Positions 7,860 to 19,204 of a DNA stretch of 64,000 bases are shown one piece after another. Numbering within the stretch: position 1 is the stretch's first letter; every line of letters begins with the position of its first letter. The notes under the pieces were generated by a model that was given only the letters and a program-made list of their open reading frames with translations, did no database searches and was not told the DNA's origin. A program made the position numbers and the translations under genes. This stretch comes from Cellulomonas rhizosphaerae (GTDB lineage: Bacteria; Actinomycetota; Actinomycetes; Actinomycetales; Cellulomonadaceae): the NCBI RefSeq assembly GCF_003470205.1, contig NZ_QWKP01000221.1:25162-89161 (forward strand), read 5' to 3'.

Positions 7860-9383
7860 TCAGGACACGTCGTCGTCGACCCAGTCGAAGGTCTTCGTCA
7901 CGGCCTTCTTCCACAGCCGGTACTGACGGTCGCGCTCGTCGTCCTCCATGGACGGCTCCCAGCGCTTGTCCTCGGCCCAGTTGTCGATGACGTCCTGCTC
8001 GCCGGACCAGAACCCGACCGCGATGCCGGCCGCGTAGGCGGCGCCGAGCGCGGTGGTCTCGGCGACCTTCGGCCGGACGACCGGGACGCCGAGGATGTCG
8101 GCCTGGAACTGCATGAGCAGCTCGTCCTGGACCATGCCGCCGTCGACCTTGAGCTCGGTGAGGTCCACGCCCGAGTCGGCGTTCATGGCGTCGAGCACCT
8201 CGCGGGTCTGGAAGGCCGTGGCCTCCAGGGCGGCCCGCGCGATGTGGCCCTTGTTGACGAACCGGGTGAGCCCGACGAGCGCACCGCGGGCGTCCGAGCG
8301 CCAGTACGGCGCGAACAGGCCCGAGAACGCGGGCACGAAGTACGCACCGCCGTTGTCGTCGACCGTCTTCGCGAGCTCCTCGATCTCCGGGGCGGAGGAG
8401 ATGATGCCCAGGTTGTCGCGCAGCCACTGCACCAACGAGCCCGAGACGGCGATCGAGCCCTCGAGCGCGTAGACGGCGTCCTGGTCGCCGATCTTGTAGC
8501 AGACCGTCGTCAGCAGGCCGTTCTTCGACGGGATCGGCTTCGTGCCCGTGTTGAGGAGCATGAAGTTTCCGGTGCCGTAGGTGTTCTTGGCGTGGCCCAC
8601 CTCGAAGCAGGCCTGGCCGAACGTGGCCGCCTGCTGGTCGCCGAGGATGCCCGCGATGGGGACGCCGGCCAGGAGGCCGCCCTCGCGGCCGTTGCCGTAG
8701 ACCTCGGACGACGAGCGGATCTCCGGGAGCATCGAGAGGGGGATGCCCATCTCGCCGGCGATCTCCTCGTTCCACGAGAGCGTGTCGAGGTTCATCAGCA
8801 TGGTGCGCGACGCGTTGGTCACGTCAGTGACGTGGATGCCGCCCTCGACACCACCCGTCATGTTCCACAGCACCCACGAGTCGGTGTTGCCGAACGCCAG
8901 GTCGCCGGCCTCCGCTGCCTCGCGGGCGCCGTCGACGTTGTCGAGGATCCAGCGCACCTTCGGACCGGAGAAGTAGGTGGCCAGGGGGAGGCCGACCTTC
9001 TCCTTGTAGCGGTCCGCGCCGCCGCCGAGCGCACCGAGCTCGTCGGCGATCTTCTGCGTGCGCGTGTCCTGCCACACGATCGCGTTGTAGACCGGCTCGC
9101 CGGTCTTGCGGTTCCAGACGACCGCGGTCTCGCGCTGGTTCGTGATCCCGACCGCGACGATGTTGCGCGCCGTGAGGTTGGCCTTGGTCAGGGCCAGGCC
9201 GACGACCTCGCGGACGTTGACCCAGATCTCCGCGGCGTCGTGCTCCACCCAGCCGGCGCGCGGGAAGATCTGCTCGTGCTCCTTCTGCCCGGTCGCGACG
9301 ATCTGTCCGCCGTGGTCGAAGATGATCGCCCGGCTGCTGGTCGTGCCCTGGTCGATCGCGAGGACGTACTTGCTGTCCGCCAT
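7860..9383 (-). CDS. glpK: Glycerol kinase
   Basis: A 507-residue FGGY-family kinase that phosphorylates glycerol to sn-glycerol 3-phosphate with ATP. Diagnostic segments: [16 protein letters not shown] at the N-terminus (phosphate-binding loop), [57 protein letters not shown], and the C-terminal [19 protein letters not shown] and [12 protein letters not shown]. Length is standard. A clear Shine-Dalgarno (ggaggaa) precedes the ATG. It is last in the order glpD, glpF, glpK; a 15-bp hairpin separates it from glpF and a terminator follows it. Confidence 0.97.
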   Translation of the reverse strand: MADSKYVLAIDQGTTSSRAIIFDHGGQIVATGQKEHEQIFPRAGWVEHDAAEIWVNVREVVGLALTKANLTARNIVAVGITNQRETAVVWNRKTGEPVYNAIVWQDTRTQKIADELGALGGGADRYKEKVGLPLATYFSGPKVRWILDNVDGAREAAEAGDLAFGNTDSWVLWNMTGGVEGGIHVTDVTNASRTMLMNLDTLSWNEEIAGEMGIPLSMLPEIRSSSEVYGNGREGGLLAGVPIAGILGDQQAATFGQACFEVGHAKNTYGTGNFMLLNTGTKPIPSKNGLLTTVCYKIGDQDAVYALEGSIAVSGSLVQWLRDNLGIISSAPEIEELAKTVDDNGGAYFVPAFSGLFAPYWRSDARGALVGLTRFVNKGHIARAALEATAFQTREVLDAMNADSGVDLTELKVDGGMVQDELLMQFQADILGVPVVRPKVAETTALGAAYAAGIAVGFWSGEQDVIDNWAEDKRWEPSMEDDERDRQYRLWKKAVTKTFDWVDDDVS

Positions 9384-9417
9384 GGTGGCTTCCTCCGTGT
9401 GAATGGTCTGCTGGGGG

Positions 9418-9459
9418 CCGGACGAGCCGCGCGGCTGCCCTGCGGCGCGGCCCGTCCGG
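9418..9459 (-). terminator. glpF-glpK intercistronic hairpin
   Basis: Arms CCGGACGAGCCGCGC (9418-9432) and GCGCGGCCCGTCCGG (9445-9459) pair over 15 positions with one mismatch or wobble and a 12-nt loop. It could attenuate read-through from glpF into glpK or stabilise the glpF mRNA 3' end. Confidence 0.6.
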
Positions 9460-9487
9460 GTCGATCAGTGGTGCGGGTGCGAGCGGG

Positions 9488-10252
9488 TCAGAACACGTAC
9501 GCGTTGGCCAGGAGACCGGCGAGCACGCCACCGACGATCGGGCCGAGCACGGGGACCCAGGAGTAGGCCCAGTCGCTGCCGCCCTTGCCCTTGATGGGCA
9601 GGACGAAGTGCGCGATGCGCGGGCCGAGGTCACGTGCAGGGTTGATCGCGTAGCCGGTGGGACCACCGAGCGAGGCGCCGATGCCGACCACGAGCAGTGC
9701 GACCGCGAGCGGCCCGAGACCCGAGGGCGTCCCCCCGAACGCCAGGACCACGAAGACCAGCACGAACGTCGCGATGACCTCGGTGACGAAGTTCCACGCG
9801 TAGGAGCGCAGCTCCGGGCCGGTGGAGAACACGGCCAGCTTGATGCCGGGCTCGGCGTCCTCGTCGAAGTGCTTCTTGTAGGCCAGGAACGCGAGGACGG
9901 CACCGATGAACGCGCCGATCATCTGGGCCAGGAAGTACCAGAGCGCGTTGCCGAACGTCGGCAGGATCGATGCGGTGACGACACCGTTGGGACCGGTGAC
10001 GCTGTAGAACGGCTGGTCGGACGTCCAGAGTCCGACGGTCACGGCCGGGTTGAGGTGCGCGCCCGACTTGAAGGCGACGTACACGCCGGCGAACACGGCA
10101 AGGCCCCAGCCGAAGTTGATGAGCAACCAGCCCCCACCGAAGCCCTTCGTCTTCGGCAGGATCACGTTCGCGACCACTCCGGCACCCATCAGGATCAGCA
10201 TCGCTGTTCCCAGGATCTCGGAGACGAACGCGTGAGACATCAGTGTGTTCAC
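9488..10252 (-). CDS. glpF: Glycerol uptake facilitator (MIP/aquaglyceroporin)
   Basis: A 254-residue channel of the major intrinsic protein family with six predicted membrane helices. The two half-helix signatures are present: NPAVTVG at residues 68-74 and NPARDLGPR from residue 204. The Asp after the second NPA motif (NPARD) is typical of glycerol facilitators rather than water channels. I start at the GTG at 10252 because AAGGGA lies 7 nt upstream; the ATG four codons later (10240) is possible. It lies between glpD and glpK, so it feeds glycerol to GlpK by diffusion trapping. Confidence 0.93.
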   Translation of the reverse strand: MNTLMSHAFVSEILGTAMLILMGAGVVANVILPKTKGFGGGWLLINFGWGLAVFAGVYVAFKSGAHLNPAVTVGLWTSDQPFYSVTGPNGVVTASILPTFGNALWYFLAQMIGAFIGAVLAFLAYKKHFDEDAEPGIKLAVFSTGPELRSYAWNFVTEVIATFVLVFVVLAFGGTPSGLGPLAVALLVVGIGASLGGPTGYAINPARDLGPRIAHFVLPIKGKGGSDWAYSWVPVLGPIVGGVLAGLLANAYVF

Positions 10253-10291
10253 TGAGCTATCCCTTCTGTACGGACGACGTTGTCACGTGCA

Positions 10292-10312
10292 CCCCGCGCA
10301 CCGGGCGCGGGG
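10292..10312 (-). terminator. glpD-glpF intercistronic hairpin
   Basis: CCCCGCGC (10292-10299) and GCGCGGGG (10305-10312) form an 8-bp G/C stem with a 5-nt loop, 10 bp downstream of the glpD stop. It probably reduces read-through into glpF. Confidence 0.6.
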
Positions 10313-10321
10313 GGTCTTTGG

Positions 10322-12133
10322 TCAGGTCCCTGCGGGCCCCGAGGTTCCCTTGCCGGCCGGCGAGCCGGGCTTCTCCCCGGCGCCGACGTGCTTGCCGAGG
10401 TCGCGCATCGGCGCGAGATCGGCGGCTTCGAGGCGGACCTGCTCGGCGCTCACGTCGTCGGGCTGGGCCGCCGCGGCGTCCTCCGCCTCGGCGCGTGAGC
10501 GGTAGGCCGCGATCTCGTCGGCGCGCGTCGTCGCGTCCCAGCCCAGGACCGGGGCGACGAGGTCCGCGATCTCCTCGAGCGCGCCCACGCCCTTGTCCGC
10601 CTGCTCGTAGTTGAGCCGCGTGCGGTGCATGAGGATGTCGTCCAGGTGCAGCGCGCCCTCGTGGCTGGCGGCGTAGACGACCTCGGCGCCGATGTAGGCG
10701 CTCGCGTGCTCGAGGGGCTTGGCCAGGTCCGGGTTGGCGTCGCACAGATCGATGAGCTCGCCGAGCAGCGACCCGTAGCGGTGCAGCAGGTGGTCCATGC
10801 GCGGGCGGTCCCAGTCGTACTTGGCGCCGATCGCGCGCGCCTGACGCTGGAAGACCCGCAGGCCCTCGGCGCCGACGAGCTGCACCTCGTGCGTGATCGA
10901 CGGGAGCGACGTGGCACGCGAGCCGATCGCGAAGTCCACCGCGTCCTTGGCCATCACGCGGTAGGTGGTCAGCTTGCCTCCCGCGATGACCGTCAGGCCC
11001 GGGGTGGGGGAGGCAACGGTGTGCTCGCGGGAGACCTTGGCCGACGAGGTGCCCTCCTTGGTGCCCGGCTGCAGCAGCGGTCGCAGGCCGGCCCACGTGC
11101 CGATGATGTCCTCGCGCGTGATCGGCCGGCTGAGCACCGCGTTGGCGTGCTCCATGACGTAGTCGATGTCCGCACTCGTGGCCACGGGGTGGGTGAGCTC
11201 CTGCTCCCACGGGGTGTCCGTGGTGCCGATGACCCAGTAGCGCGACCACGGGATGATGAACAGGACCGACTTCTCGGTCTGCAGGATCAGCCCCACGTCG
11301 CCGGCGATCCGCGAGCGCGGCACGACGATGTGGATCCCCTTGCTGGCCAGCACCTTGAGGCCGCCCTCGGAGCCCGCGAGCGACTCGGTCGCCTCGGTCC
11401 ACACGCCCGTCGCGTTGATGACGTGCCGGGCCCGGACGTCGAAGTGCTCGCCCGTCTCGAGGTCGACGAGCTCGGCGCCGGTGACCGCGCCCCCGCTCGT
11501 CGTGTGCAGGTTGACGAGCTGCGTGCGGCTCGCGGCGTGCGCGCCGTAGCTCACGGCGGTGCGGACGAGGGTCTCGACGAGGCGCGCGTCGTCGACGCTC
11601 GCGTCCCAGTAGCGCACCGCGCCGATCGCGGCGTCGTGGCGCAGGTCGGGGAACAGGCGCTCCATGCCCTTGCGGGACAGGTGCCGGTGGATGGGCAGCG
11701 CGCGCTTGCCGCCGTTGACCGAGGCGAGCGTGTCGTACAGCGCGACGCCCGCGCCGACGTAGGCCCGCTCCCACACCCGGTTCTCGAGCGGGTAGAGGAA
11801 GCTGACGGGCTTGACCAGGTGGGGCGCGAGCCGGTTGATGAGCAGGTCGCGCTCGGTCAGGGCCTCGCGCACCAGGTGGAAGTCGAGCATCTGCAGGTAG
11901 CGCAGGCCGCCGTGCACGAGCTTCGACGAGCGCGACGACGTGCCGGACGCCCAGTCCTGGGCCTCGACGATGGCCGTCGAGAGCCCGCGCGTGACGGCGT
12001 CGACGGCGACTCCTGCGCCGGTGACGCCACCGCCGATCACCAGCACGTCGAGCTCGTCCTCGCGAGCCGCGCTGCCGCGCAGGGCGGCGAGCGCGTCGGT
12101 CCGAGCCTGGGCGGTGAGCGGTGCGGTCCTCAT
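10322..12133 (-). CDS. glpD: Aerobic glycerol-3-phosphate dehydrogenase
   Basis: A 603-residue FAD-dependent, membrane-associated enzyme oxidising glycerol 3-phosphate to dihydroxyacetone phosphate and passing electrons to the quinone pool. The FAD dinucleotide fold is clear: LDVLVIGGGVTGAGVAVDAV (about residues 29-48), followed by the family signature ASGTSSRSSKLVHGGLRYLQ. GGKLTTYRVMAKDA and a helical C-terminal domain follow. I place the start at the ATG 12133 (MRTAPLTAQAR) because a Shine-Dalgarno (gaggagag) precedes it; the open frame continuing upstream runs antisense through the regulator and is not coding. The final 60 residues are charged and variable. It is the first gene of the glp cluster, divergent from a SorC regulator 120 bp away. 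Confidence 0.95.
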   Translation of the reverse strand: MRTAPLTAQARTDALAALRGSAAREDELDVLVIGGGVTGAGVAVDAVTRGLSTAIVEAQDWASGTSSRSSKLVHGGLRYLQMLDFHLVREALTERDLLINRLAPHLVKPVSFLYPLENRVWERAYVGAGVALYDTLASVNGGKRALPIHRHLSRKGMERLFPDLRHDAAIGAVRYWDASVDDARLVETLVRTAVSYGAHAASRTQLVNLHTTSGGAVTGAELVDLETGEHFDVRARHVINATGVWTEATESLAGSEGGLKVLASKGIHIVVPRSRIAGDVGLILQTEKSVLFIIPWSRYWVIGTTDTPWEQELTHPVATSADIDYVMEHANAVLSRPITREDIIGTWAGLRPLLQPGTKEGTSSAKVSREHTVASPTPGLTVIAGGKLTTYRVMAKDAVDFAIGSRATSLPSITHEVQLVGAEGLRVFQRQARAIGAKYDWDRPRMDHLLHRYGSLLGELIDLCDANPDLAKPLEHASAYIGAEVVYAASHEGALHLDDILMHRTRLNYEQADKGVGALEEIADLVAPVLGWDATTRADEIAAYRSRAEAEDAAAAQPDDVSAEQVRLEAADLAPMRDLGKHVGAGEKPGSPAGKGTSGPAGT

Positions 12134-12253
12134 GGGTCGATCTCTCCTCAGGTGCGCGATCTGCGGGGTTCGCGCGAGCCGTGTCTGGTGGCTATCGTCG
12201 TCAGGTCCGAACAGATGCGCAACCGGGACGCACAAACGTGCACAGGAGGAGCC
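12134..12253. promoter_or_regulatory. glpD / SorC-regulator divergent promoter region
   Basis: A 120-bp gap between divergent starts. It contains TATCGT as a possible -10 for the regulator and the short dyads TGCG-n9-CGCA and GCAC-n4-GTGC just upstream of the regulator start, either of which could be an operator. No site is compelling. Confidence 0.35.
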
Positions 12254-13243
12254 ATGGAGTTCGACCGCGAGCAGGACATGCTCCGCGCGGCGTCCATGTA
12301 CTACCTGCAGGACCTCAAGATGGAGGTCATCGCGCGGCACCTGGGCACGTCCCGCTCGACGGTGTCCCGGATGCTCAAGCAGGCGCGGGCGTCCGGCCTG
12401 GTCGAGATCAACCTGCGCCCGTCCAGCACGCGCGCCCCCGGCCTGGGCCGTTCGGTCGCCGCTGCGTTCGGGATCGACTCCTACGTCGTCCCTGTCCCGG
12501 ACTCCGCGAGCCATCTCGAGCGGCTCACGCAGGTCTCGATGACCGCCGCGCGGCTGCTCTCGTCGTGGTTCGACTCGGACATGGTGATGGGCGTCGCGTG
12601 GGGGACGACGCTCGCCTCGGTCTCGCGCTTCCTCGTCCCGAAGCCCACCCGCGGCGCGGCGGTGGTGCAGCTCAACGGTGCCGCCAACATGCGCACGAGC
12701 GGGGTCGAGTACGCCTCGGACCTCATCTCGTCGTTCGGCACCGCGTTCGGCGCCGCGGTGCACCATTTCTCGGTACCGGCGTTCTTCGACTACCCGGACA
12801 CCAAGGCGGCGATGTGGCGGGAGCGCTCCGTACGCCGCGTGCTCGACATGCAGGAGCGTGCGGACATCGCCGTCTTCTCGGTCGGGGCCGTCGCGGGGGC
12901 GGTCCCGTCGCACGTCTACTCGGCGGGTTACCTCGACGACGCGGACATCGAGGTCCTGCGCGACGAGGGCGTCGTCGGCGACGTCTGCACCGTGTTCCTG
13001 CGGGCGGACGGGTCGTGGCAGGACATCGCCGTCAACACCCGGGCCACCGGGCCGGACCCCCACCAGCTCGAGCACGTGCCGCGCCGGTTGTGCGTCGTGG
13101 CGGGCGACAACAAGGTCGCGCCGCTGCTCGCCGCCCTGCGCGCCGGGGTCGTCACGGACCTCGTGGTCGACGAGATCACGGCCGGGCTGCTGCTCGAGCA
13201 GGTCGAGCAGGCCCGGCCGCACCGGTCGCGCACCCGGGCCTGA
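12254..13243 (+). CDS. SorC/DeoR-type sugar-binding transcriptional regulator
   Basis: A 329-residue regulator. The N-terminal helix-turn-helix (about residues 12-45) reads MYYLQDLKMEVIARHLG then TSRSTVSRMLKQAR, typical of SorC proteins. The C-terminal effector domain resembles the sugar-phosphate-binding SorC/GlpR-like fold: GVAWGTTLASVSRFL, VVQLNGAANM, FSVGAVAGAVPSHVYSAG, and VAGDNKVAPLLAALRAG near the end. The ATG at 12254 follows a strong Shine-Dalgarno (aggagg). It is divergent from glpD and convergent with the carboxylase operon (3-bp gap). The most likely target is the glp cluster, with glycerol 3-phosphate or dihydroxyacetone phosphate as effector; this is inferred from position. Confidence 0.88.
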   Translation: MEFDREQDMLRAASMYYLQDLKMEVIARHLGTSRSTVSRMLKQARASGLVEINLRPSSTRAPGLGRSVAAAFGIDSYVVPVPDSASHLERLTQVSMTAARLLSSWFDSDMVMGVAWGTTLASVSRFLVPKPTRGAAVVQLNGAANMRTSGVEYASDLISSFGTAFGAAVHHFSVPAFFDYPDTKAAMWRERSVRRVLDMQERADIAVFSVGAVAGAVPSHVYSAGYLDDADIEVLRDEGVVGDVCTVFLRADGSWQDIAVNTRATGPDPHQLEHVPRRLCVVAGDNKVAPLLAALRAGVVTDLVVDEITAGLLLEQVEQARPHRSRTRA

Positions 13244-13246
13244 CCC

Positions 13247-16824
<3,578 letters not shown>

Positions 16825-16828
<4 letters not shown>

Positions 16829-17424
16829 CGGGTCACGACCATCCGGACGGGCGTCGGGTCGAACCCGTTGCAGGGGTTGTTGATCTGCGGGCAGTTGCTG
16901 ACGACGACGAGCACGTCGCGCTCGGCGCGCAGGGACAGCGACAGGCCGGGCGCGGAGATGCCGTCGACGATCCCGAGCGCGCCGTCCGGGTCCACGGGCA
17001 CGTTCATGTACCAGTTGATGTTCGAGACCAGGTCGCGCTTGCCCAGGCCATGCCTGCCGCCCTCGACGAGGAAGTTCTCGACGCACGCGTGCTGCGCCCA
17101 CGTGTGCTGGCCGTAGCGCAACGTGTTCGACTCCTTCGAGCACGCGCCGCCGAGGGTGTCGTGGCGCCCGACCTCGTCGGCGACGACCGTCATCAGCGGG
17201 CCGTACTCGCAGTCGCGCAGGATCGAGCCCGTGGTCAGGAACACGGAGTCCTGCCCCTGGATGGTGTCCGGCGCGCTGTAGCGCAGGCTCGGGTCGGCGG
17301 CGTCGAAGACGAGGAAGTCGACGGCCTGGTTGCCGCCGAGGTCGATGATCGTCAGCACCTCGCCCGCGTGGACCACCGCGGACCAGGGGGCGCGGGCGGG
17401 GACGACGGTGTCGATCAGGCTCAT
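16825..17424 (-). CDS. DUF1989 protein, urea-carboxylase-associated (carboxyguanidine deiminase subunit type)
   Basis: A 199-residue member of DUF1989, one of the two urea-amidolyase-associated proteins (UAAP) that accompany urea/guanidine carboxylases. Conserved features visible: IIDLGGNQAVDFLVFDAADP, a probable metal/active-site segment VGRHDTLGGACSKESN, NINWYMNVPVDPDG, and the C-terminal SNCPQINNPCNGFDPTPVRM with paired Cys. Work on bacterial guanidine use assigned such pairs as a heteromeric carboxyguanidine deiminase (CgdA/CgdB) that turns carboxyguanidine into allophanate. It overlaps both neighbours by 4 bp (ATGA), so expression is tightly coupled. The family is secure; the exact reaction here is inferred. 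Confidence 0.85.
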
Positions 17425-18272
17425 GCGATCCCCCGGGCGGTGAGGTCGGTGACGGTGTTGACGAAGGCGCGGCGGCCCTCGGGGGTGGCGGTCCAGAGCT
17501 CGTCGGTGTCGGCCGTCGGCTCCCCGCGCCAGGCCACGACCTCGAGCGGTGTGCTCGTGAACGGGCGCGGGTCGAGCGGGTGGGCCGTGTTCGCGACGAG
17601 CAGCAGCAGCGGCACCTCGGCGCGCAGCGTGATCGCGGCGCCCGCTCCGGCCGAGCCCTCGAACACCGGGCGCCCCTCGTCGTCGACGCGGACACCCTGG
17701 AAGAACGAGATGCTCGGCGGCAGGTCGCGGCGGGCCAGGTCGTGCTTCGCGGCGGCGAGGGCGAACAGCTCCCGGCCGGCCGGGCTCTCGCCGTGGGCGG
17801 CGCCGTCGCCGTAGCGCTCCTCGTTGCGCGCCCTCGTCGTCGTGCCGTACAGCGCGTCCTGGCGGCCGGAGGTGTCGCCGACGATGCTCGCCAGGACCCT
17901 GCCCTGGTCGCTGAGCAGCAGGTGCCCGGCCGTCAGGTAGACCTGCCACTGGACCTTGACCGTGTCCGCGACGTTGAGGCGCTCCCACGGGCGGTCGAGG
18001 CGGTAGGCCAGGACGTGAGCGCACGCGTCGCCGACCAGGTCCGTGAGCATGACGTGCGTGCCGCGCGCCACGGCGAGGTGCGTGTACCCGCCTCCCGCGA
18101 CGACCTCGGCGTGCACCATCGCGGTGGCGTCGATCCCCTCGGGCGGGGCGGGCCAGGCGGAGGCGGGGCGGGTGGGTTGCGTGGGGGTCGCGTCGAGCGC
18201 GGCCGCCTCCTGGGCCCGGGCGTGGGCGCGTGCCCCGGCCGTGGTGCCGGTCCCCGTGCAGGTGGTCGTCAT
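17421..18272 (-). CDS. DUF1989 protein, larger urea-carboxylase-associated partner
   Basis: A 283-residue DUF1989 protein, first gene of the operon and partner of 16825-17424. The first 50 residues are low-complexity (Thr, Ala) and probably disordered. The core has GGGYTHLAVARGTHVMLTDL, GDACAHVLAYRLDRPWERLN, VKVQWQVYLTAGHLLLSDQG, and FFQGVRVDDEG, matching the larger UAAP component. A Shine-Dalgarno (gagga) precedes the ATG. The start lies 12 bp from the dyad operator at 18284-18303, so the operon is probably repressed by the divergent TetR protein. Predicted role: subunit of carboxyguanidine deiminase, or an accessory of urea carboxylation. Confidence 0.83.
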   Translation of the reverse strand: MTTTCTGTGTTAGARAHARAQEAAALDATPTQPTRPASAWPAPPEGIDATAMVHAEVVAGGGYTHLAVARGTHVMLTDLVGDACAHVLAYRLDRPWERLNVADTVKVQWQVYLTAGHLLLSDQGRVLASIVGDTSGRQDALYGTTTRARNEERYGDGAAHGESPAGRELFALAAAKHDLARRDLPPSISFFQGVRVDDEGRPVFEGSAGAGAAITLRAEVPLLLLVANTAHPLDPRPFTSTPLEVVAWRGEPTADTDELWTATPEGRRAFVNTVTDLTARGIA

Positions 18273-18283
18273 GGCGTCCTCGA

Positions 18284-18303
18284 TTTCTGTCGACTGACAG
18301 AAA
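18284..18303. promoter_or_regulatory. TetR (AmtR-like) dyad operator 1
   Basis: Perfect inverted repeat TTTCTGTC-GACT-GACAGAAA between the divergent carboxylase operon (start 18272) and the TetR gene (start 18385). The same half-site recurs before the symporter at 19134-19153. The CTGTC-n4-GACAG core resembles the AmtR box described for mycobacterial urea-metabolism genes. Confidence 0.8.
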
Positions 18304-18384
18304 CAGCGTCGGCGCCCGAGGTTCCGCGGCCGTCACCCGGAGGTAAACCTTGTGTAACGCGGGCCCTGGTACGTTCGGCTGGCT

Positions 18385-19017
18385 ATGGCACGCAGACCCG
18401 GTCGACCGCGCGCGAGCGGCGACCCGCACGGCGAGCGGGACACCCGCCAGGACGTGCTCGACGCCGCCGCGGCCCTCTTCTGCTCGGTCGGGTTCACCTC
18501 CACGAGCACGCGCGCCATCGCCGACGCCGCCGGTGTCCGGCAGGCCTCGATCTACCACCACTTCGCCGGCAAGGACGCGATCCTGCTCGAGCTGCTGCTC
18601 GGTACGGTCCAGCCGTCGCTCGAGCTCGCCGACGCGCTCGTCGCCGCACCCGAGCCCGCGCCCGCCCGGCTGTGGTCGCTCGTGCACGCCGACGTCGCGC
18701 TGCTCGCGGGCGGCCCGGTCAACCTCGGGGTCCTCTACGTGCTGCCCGAGGTCGCGGCCGAGCAGTTCGCGCCGTTCCACGTGCTGCGGGCCCGGCTGCG
18801 GGCGCGCTACTCGGAGCTGGCCGACGCCGCCGCGGCACGGAGCGAGGCCGACGACCGCGGGGCCCTCGTCCTCGGCCTCGTCGAGTCGGTGATCCTGCGT
18901 CGCCGTGACACGCCGGACCTCGACGTCCCGGTCGTCCAGCGCTCGGTCGCCGACGCCGTCCTGCGCCTGATCGGCTGCACCCCGACGCAGATCGCCGCCG
19001 CCTCGACGCCCTCCTGA
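18385..19017 (+). CDS. TetR-family regulator, AmtR-like
   Basis: A 210-residue TetR repressor. The DNA-binding domain (about residues 18-62) reads RQDVLDAAAALFCSVGF, then STRAIADAAGVRQASIYHHFAGKDAILLELL. The ligand domain is Ala/Leu-rich and ends near LIGCTPTQIAAAS. The basic N-terminal tail ARRPGRPRASGDPHG is typical of the family. TACGTT lies 9 nt before the ATG, giving at most a very short leader. It sits between the carboxylase operon (divergent) and the symporter gene (same strand), each with a matching dyad operator, so it very likely controls both and itself. By context it resembles AmtR, the TetR nitrogen regulator of urea genes in corynebacteria and mycobacteria; orthology is inferred. 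Confidence 0.87.
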   Translation: MARRPGRPRASGDPHGERDTRQDVLDAAAALFCSVGFTSTSTRAIADAAGVRQASIYHHFAGKDAILLELLLGTVQPSLELADALVAAPEPAPARLWSLVHADVALLAGGPVNLGVLYVLPEVAAEQFAPFHVLRARLRARYSELADAAAARSEADDRGALVLGLVESVILRRRDTPDLDVPVVQRSVADAVLRLIGCTPTQIAAASTPS

Positions 19018-19133
19018 TCGGGCGGGCGCGGGTCGCGCGCGCGGGGGCGCGGGTGACGCGAGTGCTGCAGGCGCGGATTTAACACAAGCGTTTCGTGCGC
19101 GCCTCCGGCCCGACACGGCTCGGGTGGTCAATG

Positions 19134-19153
19134 AACCTGTCGGCCGACAGAAA
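19134..19153. promoter_or_regulatory. TetR (AmtR-like) dyad operator 2
   Basis: AACCTGTC-GGCC-GACAGAAA, with the perfect core CTGTCGGCCGACAG at 19137-19150; same half-site and same 4-nt spacing as operator 1. It lies 52 bp upstream of the symporter ATG at 19205. Confidence 0.75.
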
Positions 19154-19204
19154 CTCGGCCGCTTCGTCCGTCCCCCCTGGCCCGCCTCTCCCCTCGGAGC
19201 CTCC

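Noticed and set aside
18304..18384. GlnR-like site (GGTAAAC ... GTGTAAC) before the TetR gene.
   Set aside because: Half-site spacing is 8 rather than the usual 9 between AC pairs and the second half is weak; not reported as a site.
18273..18384. Guanidine-I (ykkC-type) riboswitch upstream of the carboxylase operon.
   Set aside because: The gap is about 110 bp and shows neither of the conserved ykkC loop sequences; the dyad operator explains the region better.
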